Assembly (NCBI RefSeq): GCF_014243345.1
Contig: NZ_JACLZF010000001.1
Location: 1,550,268-1,614,267, forward strand
Source: Robiginitalea sp. SC105
GTDB lineage: Bacteria > Bacteroidota > Bacteroidia > Flavobacteriales > Flavobacteriaceae
DNA length: 64,000 nt
Reading direction: 5' to 3'
Shown here: in pieces, positions 54,082-61,346 of the stretch
Numbering within the stretch: the first letter of the stretch is position 1
How the letters are laid out: the number at the start of each line of letters is the position of its first letter
Translations under genes and position numbers: made by a program
Notes under the pieces: model-generated
The model's database searches: none
Told to the model about the DNA's origin: nothing
The model's input: the letters and a program-made list of their open reading frames with translations, nothing else

Positions 54082-55915
54082 CCAGGTATATTTTAAAGGT
54101 GGTTCCTTTCCCGACCTCACTGCAGGTCAGGATCCGGCCGTTCATGGCCTCGATCTGGTTTTTGGTGATATACAGGCCAATACCCCGGGCATCCGGGTGG
54201 TTGTGGAAGGTCTTATACATCCCGAACAGCTTATCCCCGTATTTTTTCAGGTCGATGCCAATCCCGTTATCCGAGATCACCAGCACGGCCTGGGAGCCGG
54301 TATGCTCATAACAGATCCGTACCTCGGGTCTGCGGTCCGGGTGCCGGTATTTGATCCCGTTGGTGATGAAATTGATCAGAATGCTGTCCAGATAGGCGGG
54401 CACGGCTTGCAGGGTGGCGTCGTGGGGGATTTCGTTGTGAATCACGCCCTCGTGGGTTTGCAGGAACCCGGACAGGTTCTGCTGAACGGCGTGTACCGCC
54501 CGGTGGATGCGTATTTGTTTTTTCTCCAGCCGGACATTCGTGTTGATGGCCACTACCTCGTTGAGGTTTTCCAGGGTTTCCAGCAGGTTTTCCGAAGCGT
54601 CGTTCAGCATACCCAGAATCCGGTCCCTTTCTTCCACGTCCTGCTCGTTAGCCAGGAAATCCAGCAACATCGAAAAGTTGGCGCTGTGCGAGCGCAGGTT
54701 GTGCGAGACGATATGCGCAAAGTTCACCAGTTTCTTGTTTTGCTGGGAGGATACATTGATCAACTCCCGCAATTCCCCTTCTTTTTGTTTCAGGTCGGAA
54801 ATATCCATGCTCAGGCCGAGCAGCCCGTAGACTTCCTGCTCTTCGTCGAACAATGGTATCTTGGAGGTCAGGAAGTGGGTGACCTTCCCGTTCTTCTGTA
54901 CGGAAATGGTCTCCTTTCCCAGTATGGGGGTGCCGTTGTTGAGTACAAACAGGTCCTCGTCCCTGGATTCCTGTGCTACCTTTTGGTCGTACAGGTCAAA
55001 ATCGGATTTCCCGATCAGTTCAGAGGCATCCTGTACCCCGAGATAGGCACACTCTGATTTGTTTACCAGTATTTTCTTCGATTCCAGGTCTTTTATATAA
55101 ACATTCAGGGGCAGGTTGTCCACCACCGTGTGCAGCAGGTTCTCGCTCTCAGTGGAGCGCTGGTTGGATACATTGACTTCGGTAACGTCCTGAATGGTGC
55201 CGATCAGCCCCACATAGATGCCGTCTTTGTAGAGGGGCTTGCCGGAGGCCACCACCCAGAGTTCCTTGCCGGAGGCGGTGATGATCTTCAGCTTTTCCTT
55301 CCAGTGCGTGCCGGACTCCATGGCCTTGTAGACCGCCATGGAAATGGTGTTGCGGGAATAGCCCTCCATGTAGAATTCGATGGCCGATTCGATGTTGGGC
55401 TCAAAATCTTCCGGGACTTCGTGGATCTTCCGGGTCATGTCGCACCAGGTGAGCTTCCCGGTAATGGCATTGTATTCCCAGCTGCCGATCCGCGCATTGA
55501 CGGCCTTGGCCTCCAGGAGGATCTGGGCTTTTTCGTAATCGAGCTCCAATTTGATCCGGTCGGTGATATTGACGATCTGGAGGATGACGCCGATAATATT
55601 TTCCCCTTTGTCGTACCACGGGGTGTTGCTGTATTCATACCAGTACTCGGAATTGTCGGAGGAGATGAACCGGTCGATGCCTTTGTCTGTTTCCGCTCCC
55701 TCCAGGCAACGCCGCAGTACGCCGATCAGGTGTTCAGGGGCCTGTGGGAGGACTTCGTAAATTCGGCGGCCGAAAAGGTTTTTCCGATCAAAATGGAATG
55801 CCCGGATCAGGGAATCGGAGGCGTGTACCACTTCCAGCTCCGCGTTGAGGAATACGGTTGGATTGGGTAGTTGCGCAATCAGAAAACTCCGGGGTTGTAC
55901 TTTTGCCTCCTTCAA
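54068..55915 (-). CDS. Cytosolic multi-PAS sensor histidine kinase
   Basis: 615 aa without membrane helices. Three PAS domains, at ~10-120 (PTVFLNAELEVVHASDSLIRAF), ~145-255 (SWEYNAITGKLTWCD…GTIQDVTEVN) and ~265-385 (VDNLPLNVYIKDLESKKILV…GLSMDISDLK). HisKA-like region with H405 in HIVSHNLRSHSAN, where the usual HELRTP is HNLRSH as in a Bacteroidota kinase subgroup. HATPase_c: NFITNGIKYRHP, SDNGIGI and ARGIGLYITK. Soluble PAS input suggests redox, oxygen or small-molecule sensing. Operon with the single-domain regulator. Confidence 0.93.
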   Translation of the reverse strand: MKEAKVQPRSFLIAQLPNPTVFLNAELEVVHASDSLIRAFHFDRKNLFGRRIYEVLPQAPEHLIGVLRRCLEGAETDKGIDRFISSDNSEYWYEYSNTPWYDKGENIIGVILQIVNITDRIKLELDYEKAQILLEAKAVNARIGSWEYNAITGKLTWCDMTRKIHEVPEDFEPNIESAIEFYMEGYSRNTISMAVYKAMESGTHWKEKLKIITASGKELWVVASGKPLYKDGIYVGLIGTIQDVTEVNVSNQRSTESENLLHTVVDNLPLNVYIKDLESKKILVNKSECAYLGVQDASELIGKSDFDLYDQKVAQESRDEDLFVLNNGTPILGKETISVQKNGKVTHFLTSKIPLFDEEQEVYGLLGLSMDISDLKQKEGELRELINVSSQQNKKLVNFAHIVSHNLRSHSANFSMLLDFLANEQDVEERDRILGMLNDASENLLETLENLNEVVAINTNVRLEKKQIRIHRAVHAVQQNLSGFLQTHEGVIHNEIPHDATLQAVPAYLDSILINFITNGIKYRHPDRRPEVRICYEHTGSQAVLVISDNGIGIDLKKYGDKLFGMYKTFHNHPDARGIGLYITKNQIEAMNGRILTCSEVGKGTTFKIYLDEQS

Positions 55916-56028
55916 AATACATAAGTAATTTCCTACGAATATATTTTGTTTAACCTTACATATGCAAGTATTGTTGTGAACTGCCCCTGTTCCGTGGTGA
56001 GCCTGCCGATTTTAGCGGTAGGAGGGGT

Positions 56029-56058
56029 GTCCCGGGTGATCTTTCACCGTTCCGGGAC
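56029..56058. terminator. Hairpin downstream of coaD
   Basis: GTCCCGG (56029-56035) pairs with CCGGGAC (56052-56058) around an inner GTGA/TCAC stem. It lies ~45 bp beyond the coaD stop on the minus strand, without a T-run. Function as a terminator is a guess. Confidence 0.35.
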
Positions 56059-56101
56059 TTGCAGACCCCCGTTATCTGAGGGCTTCCGCAGCAGGCTAAG
56101 G

Positions 56102-56554
56102 TCAGAACCGGACCGTATCCGGGACCAGTACGGTGTAATCCCCCCCGTTGCGGATCACATCCCGGACGATGGAGGAACTGATATAGGATTTCCCGGATGA
56201 AGTAAGCAGGAAGACGGTTTCGATTTCGGAAAGTTTCCGGTTGGTATGGGCAATGGCCTTCTCGAACTCAAAATCGGCCGGGTTGCGCAACCCCCGGAGG
56301 ATAAAGGATGCCCCGACTTCCCGGCAGAAATCCACGGTAAGCCCGCTGTAGGCGCTCACGCTGATCCGGGGTTCGTCCCGGAAGGCCTTGCGGATAAACT
56401 CCATGCGTTGCTCCATGCTGAACATATAGGACTTCTCGGAATTCTCCCCTATGGCGATCACCAATTCGTCAAAAAGGGAAATCCCCCGCTGGATGATGTC
56501 GTAATGCCCCAGGGTGATCGGGTCAAAGGATCCCGGAAAAACGGCGCGTTTCAT
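56102..56554 (-). CDS. coaD: Phosphopantetheine adenylyltransferase
   Basis: 150 aa. FPGSFDPITLGHYDII contains the TxGH nucleotidyltransferase motif (HIGH-like); the C-terminal LLTSSGKSYISSSIVRDVIRNGGD is the ISSTxxR-type ATP site. Fourth step of coenzyme A synthesis. It follows the ddl gene by 24 bp and is co-transcribed with it. Confidence 0.97.
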   Translation of the reverse strand: MKRAVFPGSFDPITLGHYDIIQRGISLFDELVIAIGENSEKSYMFSMEQRMEFIRKAFRDEPRISVSAYSGLTVDFCREVGASFILRGLRNPADFEFEKAIAHTNRKLSEIETVFLLTSSGKSYISSSIVRDVIRNGGDYTVLVPDTVRF

Positions 56555-56578
56555 GCCTGTCAGTTTGGTTTTTTAAAG

Positions 56579-57568
56579 CTAACCATTTTTAGCCAAAGCG
56601 TCCTCAATGGCACCGCCGAAGAGTTCCGCCAGCGATATGCCCGCTGCGGCTGCCTGCTGGGGGAGGATGCTTGCCTCGGTGAGCCCCGGGGTGGTATTGA
56701 CCTCCAGCAGGTGCGGCTGATCGCCTACCAGGATGAATTCGGAGCGGCTGTAACCGGTCATCCGAAGGCGGTCGTAGATGGCTGCGGCGAGTTCCCGAAC
56801 TTTGGCGGCAACGGGTTCCGGGATCTGTGCGGGAGTGACCTCCCGGGATTTACCCTCGTATTTGGCCTGGTAGTCGAAGAATTCGTTTTCCGAGATGATC
56901 TCGGTGATTGGGAGCACCAGCGTTTGCCCCTGGTGCCGGATGACCCCAACGGATACCTCCCTGCCTATCAAAGCCGCCTCAATCAGCACCTCGTCATCCT
57001 CCCGGAAAGCAGCTTCCACTGCCCCATGTAGCCCGGCGGCCTCCTTGACCAGGCTTACCCCGTAACTGCTGCCCGCCCGGTTGGCCTTGACAAAGCAGGG
57101 AAGCCCAACCGCCTGTATGATGGCCTTCTCATCCAGCTCCTGCCCCTTGTTCAGATGGTAGGAACGGGCGGCGGGGACCCCGGAGGCCTTCAGGATACTC
57201 AGCAGGTCGCGCTTGTTGAAGGTTATCGCTGCCTGGTAAAACCCGCAGGAAGTCTGGGGCATGCCGATCAGTTCGAAATAGGCCTGGAGCAGGCCATTTT
57301 CCCCAGGGGTGCCGTGGATGGCATTGAAGACGCAGTCGAATTTCAGGATTTCGCCCCCAAGGTCCACGCTGAAATCGTGGCGGTTTACCGGCAGTTCCCG
57401 GCCGTCCCCGGTGAGCAGGACCCAGCGGTCGCGGCGGATCAGGATGCGGTAAGGGTCGTACTGCCGCCGGTCCAGCCACTTGCAGACCACCTCCCCGCTC
57501 TTCAGGGAAATTTCGTATTCACTGGAATAGCCACCCATGATGATGGCGATTTTTTTGGTGGAGCCCAT
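56579..57568 (-). CDS. ddl: D-alanine--D-alanine ligase
   Basis: 329 aa ATP-grasp enzyme from ATG 57568 (GSTKKIAIIMGGYSSEYEISLKSG). VFNAIHGTPGENGLLQAYFELIGMPQTSCGF, FVKANRAGSSYGVSLV, GREVSVGVIRHQG and EVNTTPGLTEASILPQQAAAAGIS are ATP-grasp and Ddl motifs. It makes the dipeptide for peptidoglycan. A longer frame to 57607 is possible but lacks family residues. Confidence 0.96.
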   Translation of the reverse strand: MGSTKKIAIIMGGYSSEYEISLKSGEVVCKWLDRRQYDPYRILIRRDRWVLLTGDGRELPVNRHDFSVDLGGEILKFDCVFNAIHGTPGENGLLQAYFELIGMPQTSCGFYQAAITFNKRDLLSILKASGVPAARSYHLNKGQELDEKAIIQAVGLPCFVKANRAGSSYGVSLVKEAAGLHGAVEAAFREDDEVLIEAALIGREVSVGVIRHQGQTLVLPITEIISENEFFDYQAKYEGKSREVTPAQIPEPVAAKVRELAAAIYDRLRMTGYSRSEFILVGDQPHLLEVNTTPGLTEASILPQQAAAAGISLAELFGGAIEDALAKNG

Positions 57569-57660
57569 GCCTTGCTTTGCGTTAAATTGGTCGTAAGACC
57601 GGCTCAATTTAAATAAAAAACATGCGGGTTCCCTATATTTGTCTGGTTAATAAAAACGGT

Positions 57661-58248
57661 ATGCGAAACTTCCTGAATTTTCTCCGTTCCCGGATATTCC
57701 TGATCAATCTGGCCCTGGCCCTGGTGGCCATTGTGGTGATCTCCTTCCTGACCCTGCAGTGGCTCGAAAGCTCAACCCGGCACGGTGAATTCGTACAGGT
57801 CCCCGACCTGGGGCGGATGTCGGTGCCCGAGATGCGGGAGGCCGTGGAGGAGGCCGGGCTGCGGTTTGAGGTGGTGGACTCCGCCAATTTTGACCCGGAT
57901 TACCCGCGATTTTCCATTATTGAACAGAATCCGCCAGCGGGAAACCGCGTAAAGGAAAACCGGAAGATCTATGTGACCGTGAACCCATCGGGGTATAAGA
58001 AGGTAACCGTCCCGGATATCATTCAGGTCACCCAGCGAAATGCCGCCTCCATGCTCAGGGCTGTCGGCCTCGAGGTAGAGCGGGTCACCTATATCGATGA
58101 ACTCGGCAAGGATATGGTGTACCGTATCCGCCATCAGGGCGAATACATCAACCCGGGCGACAAGCTCCCGAAAACGTCCAGCATCGAGTTGATATGCGGT
58201 AACGGGACCATCCCGGACGAGGCGCGGATTCAGTCCGAATCCCAGTAG
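57661..58248 (+). CDS. PASTA domain membrane protein
   Basis: 195 aa from ATG 57661. One membrane helix (FLINLALALVAIVVISFLTL), then two PASTA repeats: VQVPDLGRMSVPEMREAVEEAGLRFEVVDS…IIEQNPPAGNRVKENRKIYVTVNP and VTVPDIIQVTQRNAASMLRAVGLEVERVTY…INPGDKLPKTSSIELICGNG. No kinase domain. It likely binds peptidoglycan or muropeptides. TATATTTG (57634-57641) is an exact -7 element. It sits between ddl (divergent) and an RluA-type gene 2 bp downstream. Confidence 0.93.
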   Translation: MRNFLNFLRSRIFLINLALALVAIVVISFLTLQWLESSTRHGEFVQVPDLGRMSVPEMREAVEEAGLRFEVVDSANFDPDYPRFSIIEQNPPAGNRVKENRKIYVTVNPSGYKKVTVPDIIQVTQRNAASMLRAVGLEVERVTYIDELGKDMVYRIRHQGEYINPGDKLPKTSSIELICGNGTIPDEARIQSESQ

Positions 58249-58250
58249 CA

Positions 58251-59285
58251 ATGGCAGTATTTCCCGACCAGGAGGATTCCGAGGAAGACGAATTATTCGA
58301 GCACTACAGCTTTACGGCGGATGCCGGCCAGAAGCCGCTCCGGGTGGACAAGTTCCTGATGACCCGCATCCGGAACGCCACGCGGAATAAAATTCAGCAG
58401 GCTGCCCGGGACGGGAATATCCGGGCCAACGAGCAGGTGGTCAAGCAGAACTACCGGGTGAAGCCGGGAGACACCGTCCGCGTCCTGTTCGAGCATCCCC
58501 CATATGAAAACCTCCTGCTACCCGAAGCGATCCCGCTGGATATCGTTTATGAGGACGACACCCTGCTGGTGGTGAACAAGCCCGCAAGGATGGTGGTACA
58601 TCCCGGGCACGGCAACTATTCGGGTACCCTGGTCAATGCCCTGGTGCACCATTTTGACCAGCTTCCGGTAAACGCGGACAACCGTCCCGGCCTGGTCCAC
58701 CGGATCGACAAGGATACCTCCGGGCTGCTGGTCATCGCCAAAACGGAGGTTGCCATGGCCCACCTGGCCAAACAGTTTTTCGACAAGACCACCCGCCGGG
58801 AATACCTTGCCCTGGTCTGGGGCAATGTGGAGGCAGACTCCGGCACGGTCGAAGGGGCCATAGGCAGGAACCCCAAGAACCGCTTGCAGATGCAGGTATT
58901 TCCCGACGAATCCCAGGGCAAAGCGGCCATTACCCATTACCGGGTAGTGGAACGCCTCGGGTATGTTACCCTGGTTTCCTGCCAGCTGGAAACCGGCCGG
59001 ACCCACCAGATCCGCGTGCATATGAAGCATATCGGGCATACCCTGTTCAATGATGAGCGCTATGGGGGCGACCGCATCCTTAAAGGGACCTCCTTTACCA
59101 AATACAAGCAATTTGTGGAGAATGCCTTCAAACTGCTGCCGCGTCAGGCACTCCATGCGCGTACCCTGGGCTTTGTACACCCAGTAAGCGGGGAATCCAT
59201 GGATTTTGAGGCCCCGGTGCCCGAAGACATGGCCTCCTGCATCGACAAATGGAGGGATTACGCCAAACACCGTGCCGATGAATAA
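58251..59285 (+). CDS. RluA family 23S rRNA pseudouridine synthase
   Basis: 344 aa. S4-like N-terminal RNA-binding domain (LRVDKFLMTRIRNATRNKIQQAARDGNIRANE), catalytic Asp in HRIDKDTSGLLVIAKT, RREYLALVWG, and GRTHQIRVHMKHIGHTLFNDERYGG. Best fit is RluD-type (positions 1911/1915/1917) by the S4 domain and length, but this is not proven. Co-transcribed with the PASTA gene. Confidence 0.94.
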   Translation: MAVFPDQEDSEEDELFEHYSFTADAGQKPLRVDKFLMTRIRNATRNKIQQAARDGNIRANEQVVKQNYRVKPGDTVRVLFEHPPYENLLLPEAIPLDIVYEDDTLLVVNKPARMVVHPGHGNYSGTLVNALVHHFDQLPVNADNRPGLVHRIDKDTSGLLVIAKTEVAMAHLAKQFFDKTTRREYLALVWGNVEADSGTVEGAIGRNPKNRLQMQVFPDESQGKAAITHYRVVERLGYVTLVSCQLETGRTHQIRVHMKHIGHTLFNDERYGGDRILKGTSFTKYKQFVENAFKLLPRQALHARTLGFVHPVSGESMDFEAPVPEDMASCIDKWRDYAKHRADE

Positions 59286-59390
59286 CGGTTCCGATAAATA
59301 GAAGCCGGCGATAGTGCCATAGGGAACAGCATTCGGAGGCTTCGCGACAATTGGCGGCAGCTTCGTATTTTTAGACCAAAGAATTGTACC

Positions 59391-60152
59391 ATGAAAATTG
59401 TTATTTCCCCGGCTAAATCCCTGGACTATGAACGCGAGTTGCCCACGCAGCGCCACTCTCAGCCCCAGTTCCAGAAGGAGGCGGGGCAACTGAACAAGAT
59501 CCTTGCCAAAAAGAAGCCGCGTTCCCTGGAAAAGCTGATGGACATCTCAACGGAGCTGGCGGAGCTGAACTGGACCCGGAACCAGGAATTTTCACTGCCC
59601 TTTACCCCGGAGAATGCACGCCCTGCGATTTTTGCCTTTAACGGGGATGTGTACCAGGGCCTGGATGCCTACAGCCTGGAACCCGGGCAGCTGGATGCCC
59701 TGCAGGAAAAGGTCCGGATTCTCTCGGGACTCTACGGCATGCTGCGGCCCCTTGACCTCATGCAGCCCTACCGGCTGGAGATGGGGACCCAACTGCGGGT
59801 GGGTCGGAAGAAGAACCTTTACGAATTCTGGAAGAAGACGCTTACGGCAAGGCTGAACGAGGAGCTGGCGGAAGGTGAAGCACTGGTCAACCTGGCCAGC
59901 AAAGAATACTTCAGCGCCCTGAATGCGAAAGAACTCAAGGCTCCTGTCATTACCCCGGTATTCAAGGACTGGAGCAAGGACAAGCTCCGGATCATCAGTT
60001 TCTTTGCCAAAAAGGCAAGGGGCTCCATGGTGCGGTATATCCTCGATAAGGGAATTGACCGGCCGGACGGCCTGCTCGGCTTTGATTACGATGATTACCA
60101 GTACAGCCGGGAACATACCCTGAGGGAAGACCAGCCCGTTTTTGTCAGGTAG
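59391..60152 (+). CDS. yaaA: Peroxide stress protein YaaA (DUF328)
   Basis: 253 aa. It starts KIVISPAKSLDYE, the family hallmark; FNGDVYQGLDAYSL, LSGLYGMLRPLDLMQPYRLEMGT and FFAKKARGSMVRYIL follow in order. E. coli YaaA lowers free iron and protects DNA from peroxide damage. TATTTTTA (59366-59373) is a near-consensus -7 element. Followed by a hairpin and the convergent bTHX gene. Confidence 0.96.
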   Translation: MKIVISPAKSLDYERELPTQRHSQPQFQKEAGQLNKILAKKKPRSLEKLMDISTELAELNWTRNQEFSLPFTPENARPAIFAFNGDVYQGLDAYSLEPGQLDALQEKVRILSGLYGMLRPLDLMQPYRLEMGTQLRVGRKKNLYEFWKKTLTARLNEELAEGEALVNLASKEYFSALNAKELKAPVITPVFKDWSKDKLRIISFFAKKARGSMVRYILDKGIDRPDGLLGFDYDDYQYSREHTLREDQPVFVR

Positions 60153-60171
60153 CCGGAAACCCATGGGGCGA

Positions 60172-60191
60172 CCCGTCGGAGAGCCGACGGG
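60172..60191. terminator. Hairpin between convergent yaaA and bTHX genes
   Basis: An 8-bp perfect stem CCCGTCGG / CCGACGGG (60172-60179 with 60184-60191) with an AGAG loop, no T-run. Location between convergent stops supports a terminator role. Confidence 0.5.
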
Positions 60192-60209
60192 GCATTCCCG
60201 GGCCAACTA

Positions 60210-60338
60210 TCAGGTTTTACCCTTGATGTTTATCTTTTCCTCTACCGGTGTTTTTTTTCGGATTTTCCGGGGGCGGCGTGCCCCGTAGGATTTGTTGGCT
60301 ATTTTTCCCCGTTTCGTCTTTTTATCTCCTTTTCCCAT
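60210..60338 (-). CDS. 30S ribosomal protein bTHX
   Basis: 42 aa. GKGDKKTKRGKIANKSYGARR is the THX signature (GKGDKKTxRGKI…SYG); it continues with a basic tail RPRKIRKKTPVEEK. This tiny protein sits in a pocket at the head of the small subunit in Bacteroidota and Thermus. Too short for usual gene calling, but codon by codon the match is clear. Convergent with yaaA. Confidence 0.93.
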   Translation of the reverse strand: MGKGDKKTKRGKIANKSYGARRPRKIRKKTPVEEKINIKGKT

Positions 60339-60360
60339 GGCCTTGTTGCTTTAACCTTCT

Positions 60361-60527
60361 AATTTAGGCATTTCGGGAGGAACCATCAAGGCCGGGACCC
60401 ATGAAAGCCCGGCGAACCCGAATGGGGACGTCGCCGTGTTTTGCGGTAGGCGCAGACCTATTCCAGTGGGTAAGATAGGTGCGAGCCTGCGGGTAGGAAA
60501 ACCCTAAGAAAAAAGTGGAAAGCAACC
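60361..60527 (+). other. Structured intergenic region upstream of the UDG-family gene
   Basis: Several helices can be drawn in order: GCCGGG/CCCGGC (60391-60396 with 60408-60413); GGCGA/TCGCC (60411-60415 with 60431-60435) enclosing CCC-GAAT-GGG; CGCAG/CTGCG (60451-60455 with 60487-60491) enclosing ACCTAT/ATAGGT; GGGT/ACCC (60491-60504). Some share bases and are alternatives. I recognise no known RNA class. It could be a leader, an ncRNA or chance in GC-rich DNA. Confidence 0.35.
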
Positions 60528-61196
60528 ATGTTCGAGCACTATCATCCATATGACCCTTTTTTATTTGATTCGGCGACCAAATGGATCGTAGGCACCCTGC
60601 CGCCCCCCCGATTTACTACCGGGGATTTGCTGCCGGGGGATGTGGATTTCTGCTACGGGAGCCGCGACGGCCAGCTCTGGACCATCCTGGACCGGATCTT
60701 CGGCCTGGACCTCGCCTTTGAAAACACGCATGCGGCCATTGCTGCGCGCAGGCACTTTTTAAAATCCCGGAAAATTGGGATATGCGATATCGTGCAACGG
60801 GCGTGGCGCGAAAAACCGGACGCTTCGGATACCGGCATGCGGGATATCGAGCTGCGCGACCTCCTGGGCCTGCTCCGTGAGTACCCCCGGGTTGAAAAGC
60901 TTTTGTTTACGGGGGGCAACAGCAAGAATGGCCCGGAATACCTGTTCAGGCAGCTCCTGGCTTCGGCAGGATTGAAGCTGGAGGTCGTTTCCGACAGCCT
61001 CCCCCGGGTCCACCGTTTTTACCTGCCCCTGGCCGGTGGAGCGCACCGGTACATCACCACGGTTTCCCTTACGGCACCCTCGGGTTCTGCAAACCGGGCG
61101 GTGGGCAGTCTTCCCGAATACAAGAAGCGAAAAGAAAAGGACCCCGGCTATACGGTGATGGATTTCCGGGTAGCGCAATACAGACCGTATTTCTGA
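60528..61196 (+). CDS. Uracil-DNA glycosylase superfamily protein
   Basis: 222 aa. VGTLPPPRFTTGDLLPGDVDFCYGSRDGQLW begins like a family-6-type/UDG-like fold (GTxPP…FYYxxxxNxFW in relatives), KIGICDIVQRAWREKPDASD follows, RVEKLLFTGGNSKNG is a core strand, and DSLPRVHRFYLPLAGG carries LPSxSP-like residues. The exact catalytic residues differ from classic UDG, so activity on uracil or hypoxanthine is inferred. Possibly preceded by a structured leader. Confidence 0.75.
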   Translation: MFEHYHPYDPFLFDSATKWIVGTLPPPRFTTGDLLPGDVDFCYGSRDGQLWTILDRIFGLDLAFENTHAAIAARRHFLKSRKIGICDIVQRAWREKPDASDTGMRDIELRDLLGLLREYPRVEKLLFTGGNSKNGPEYLFRQLLASAGLKLEVVSDSLPRVHRFYLPLAGGAHRYITTVSLTAPSGSANRAVGSLPEYKKRKEKDPGYTVMDFRVAQYRPYF

Positions 61197-61346
61197 GGGT
61201 TTTTGTTGGTTTTGTGTACGGCTTGCCATATTTTGTTAAGAGTGCCGGCAATGCCTTGAATATACCGGCTAATTCAGGAACTTTATGCCAACGACCCGGG
61301 GCGGGCAAACCCAGCCGCCCCCGGTAAAACAATTACATCAAAAACT

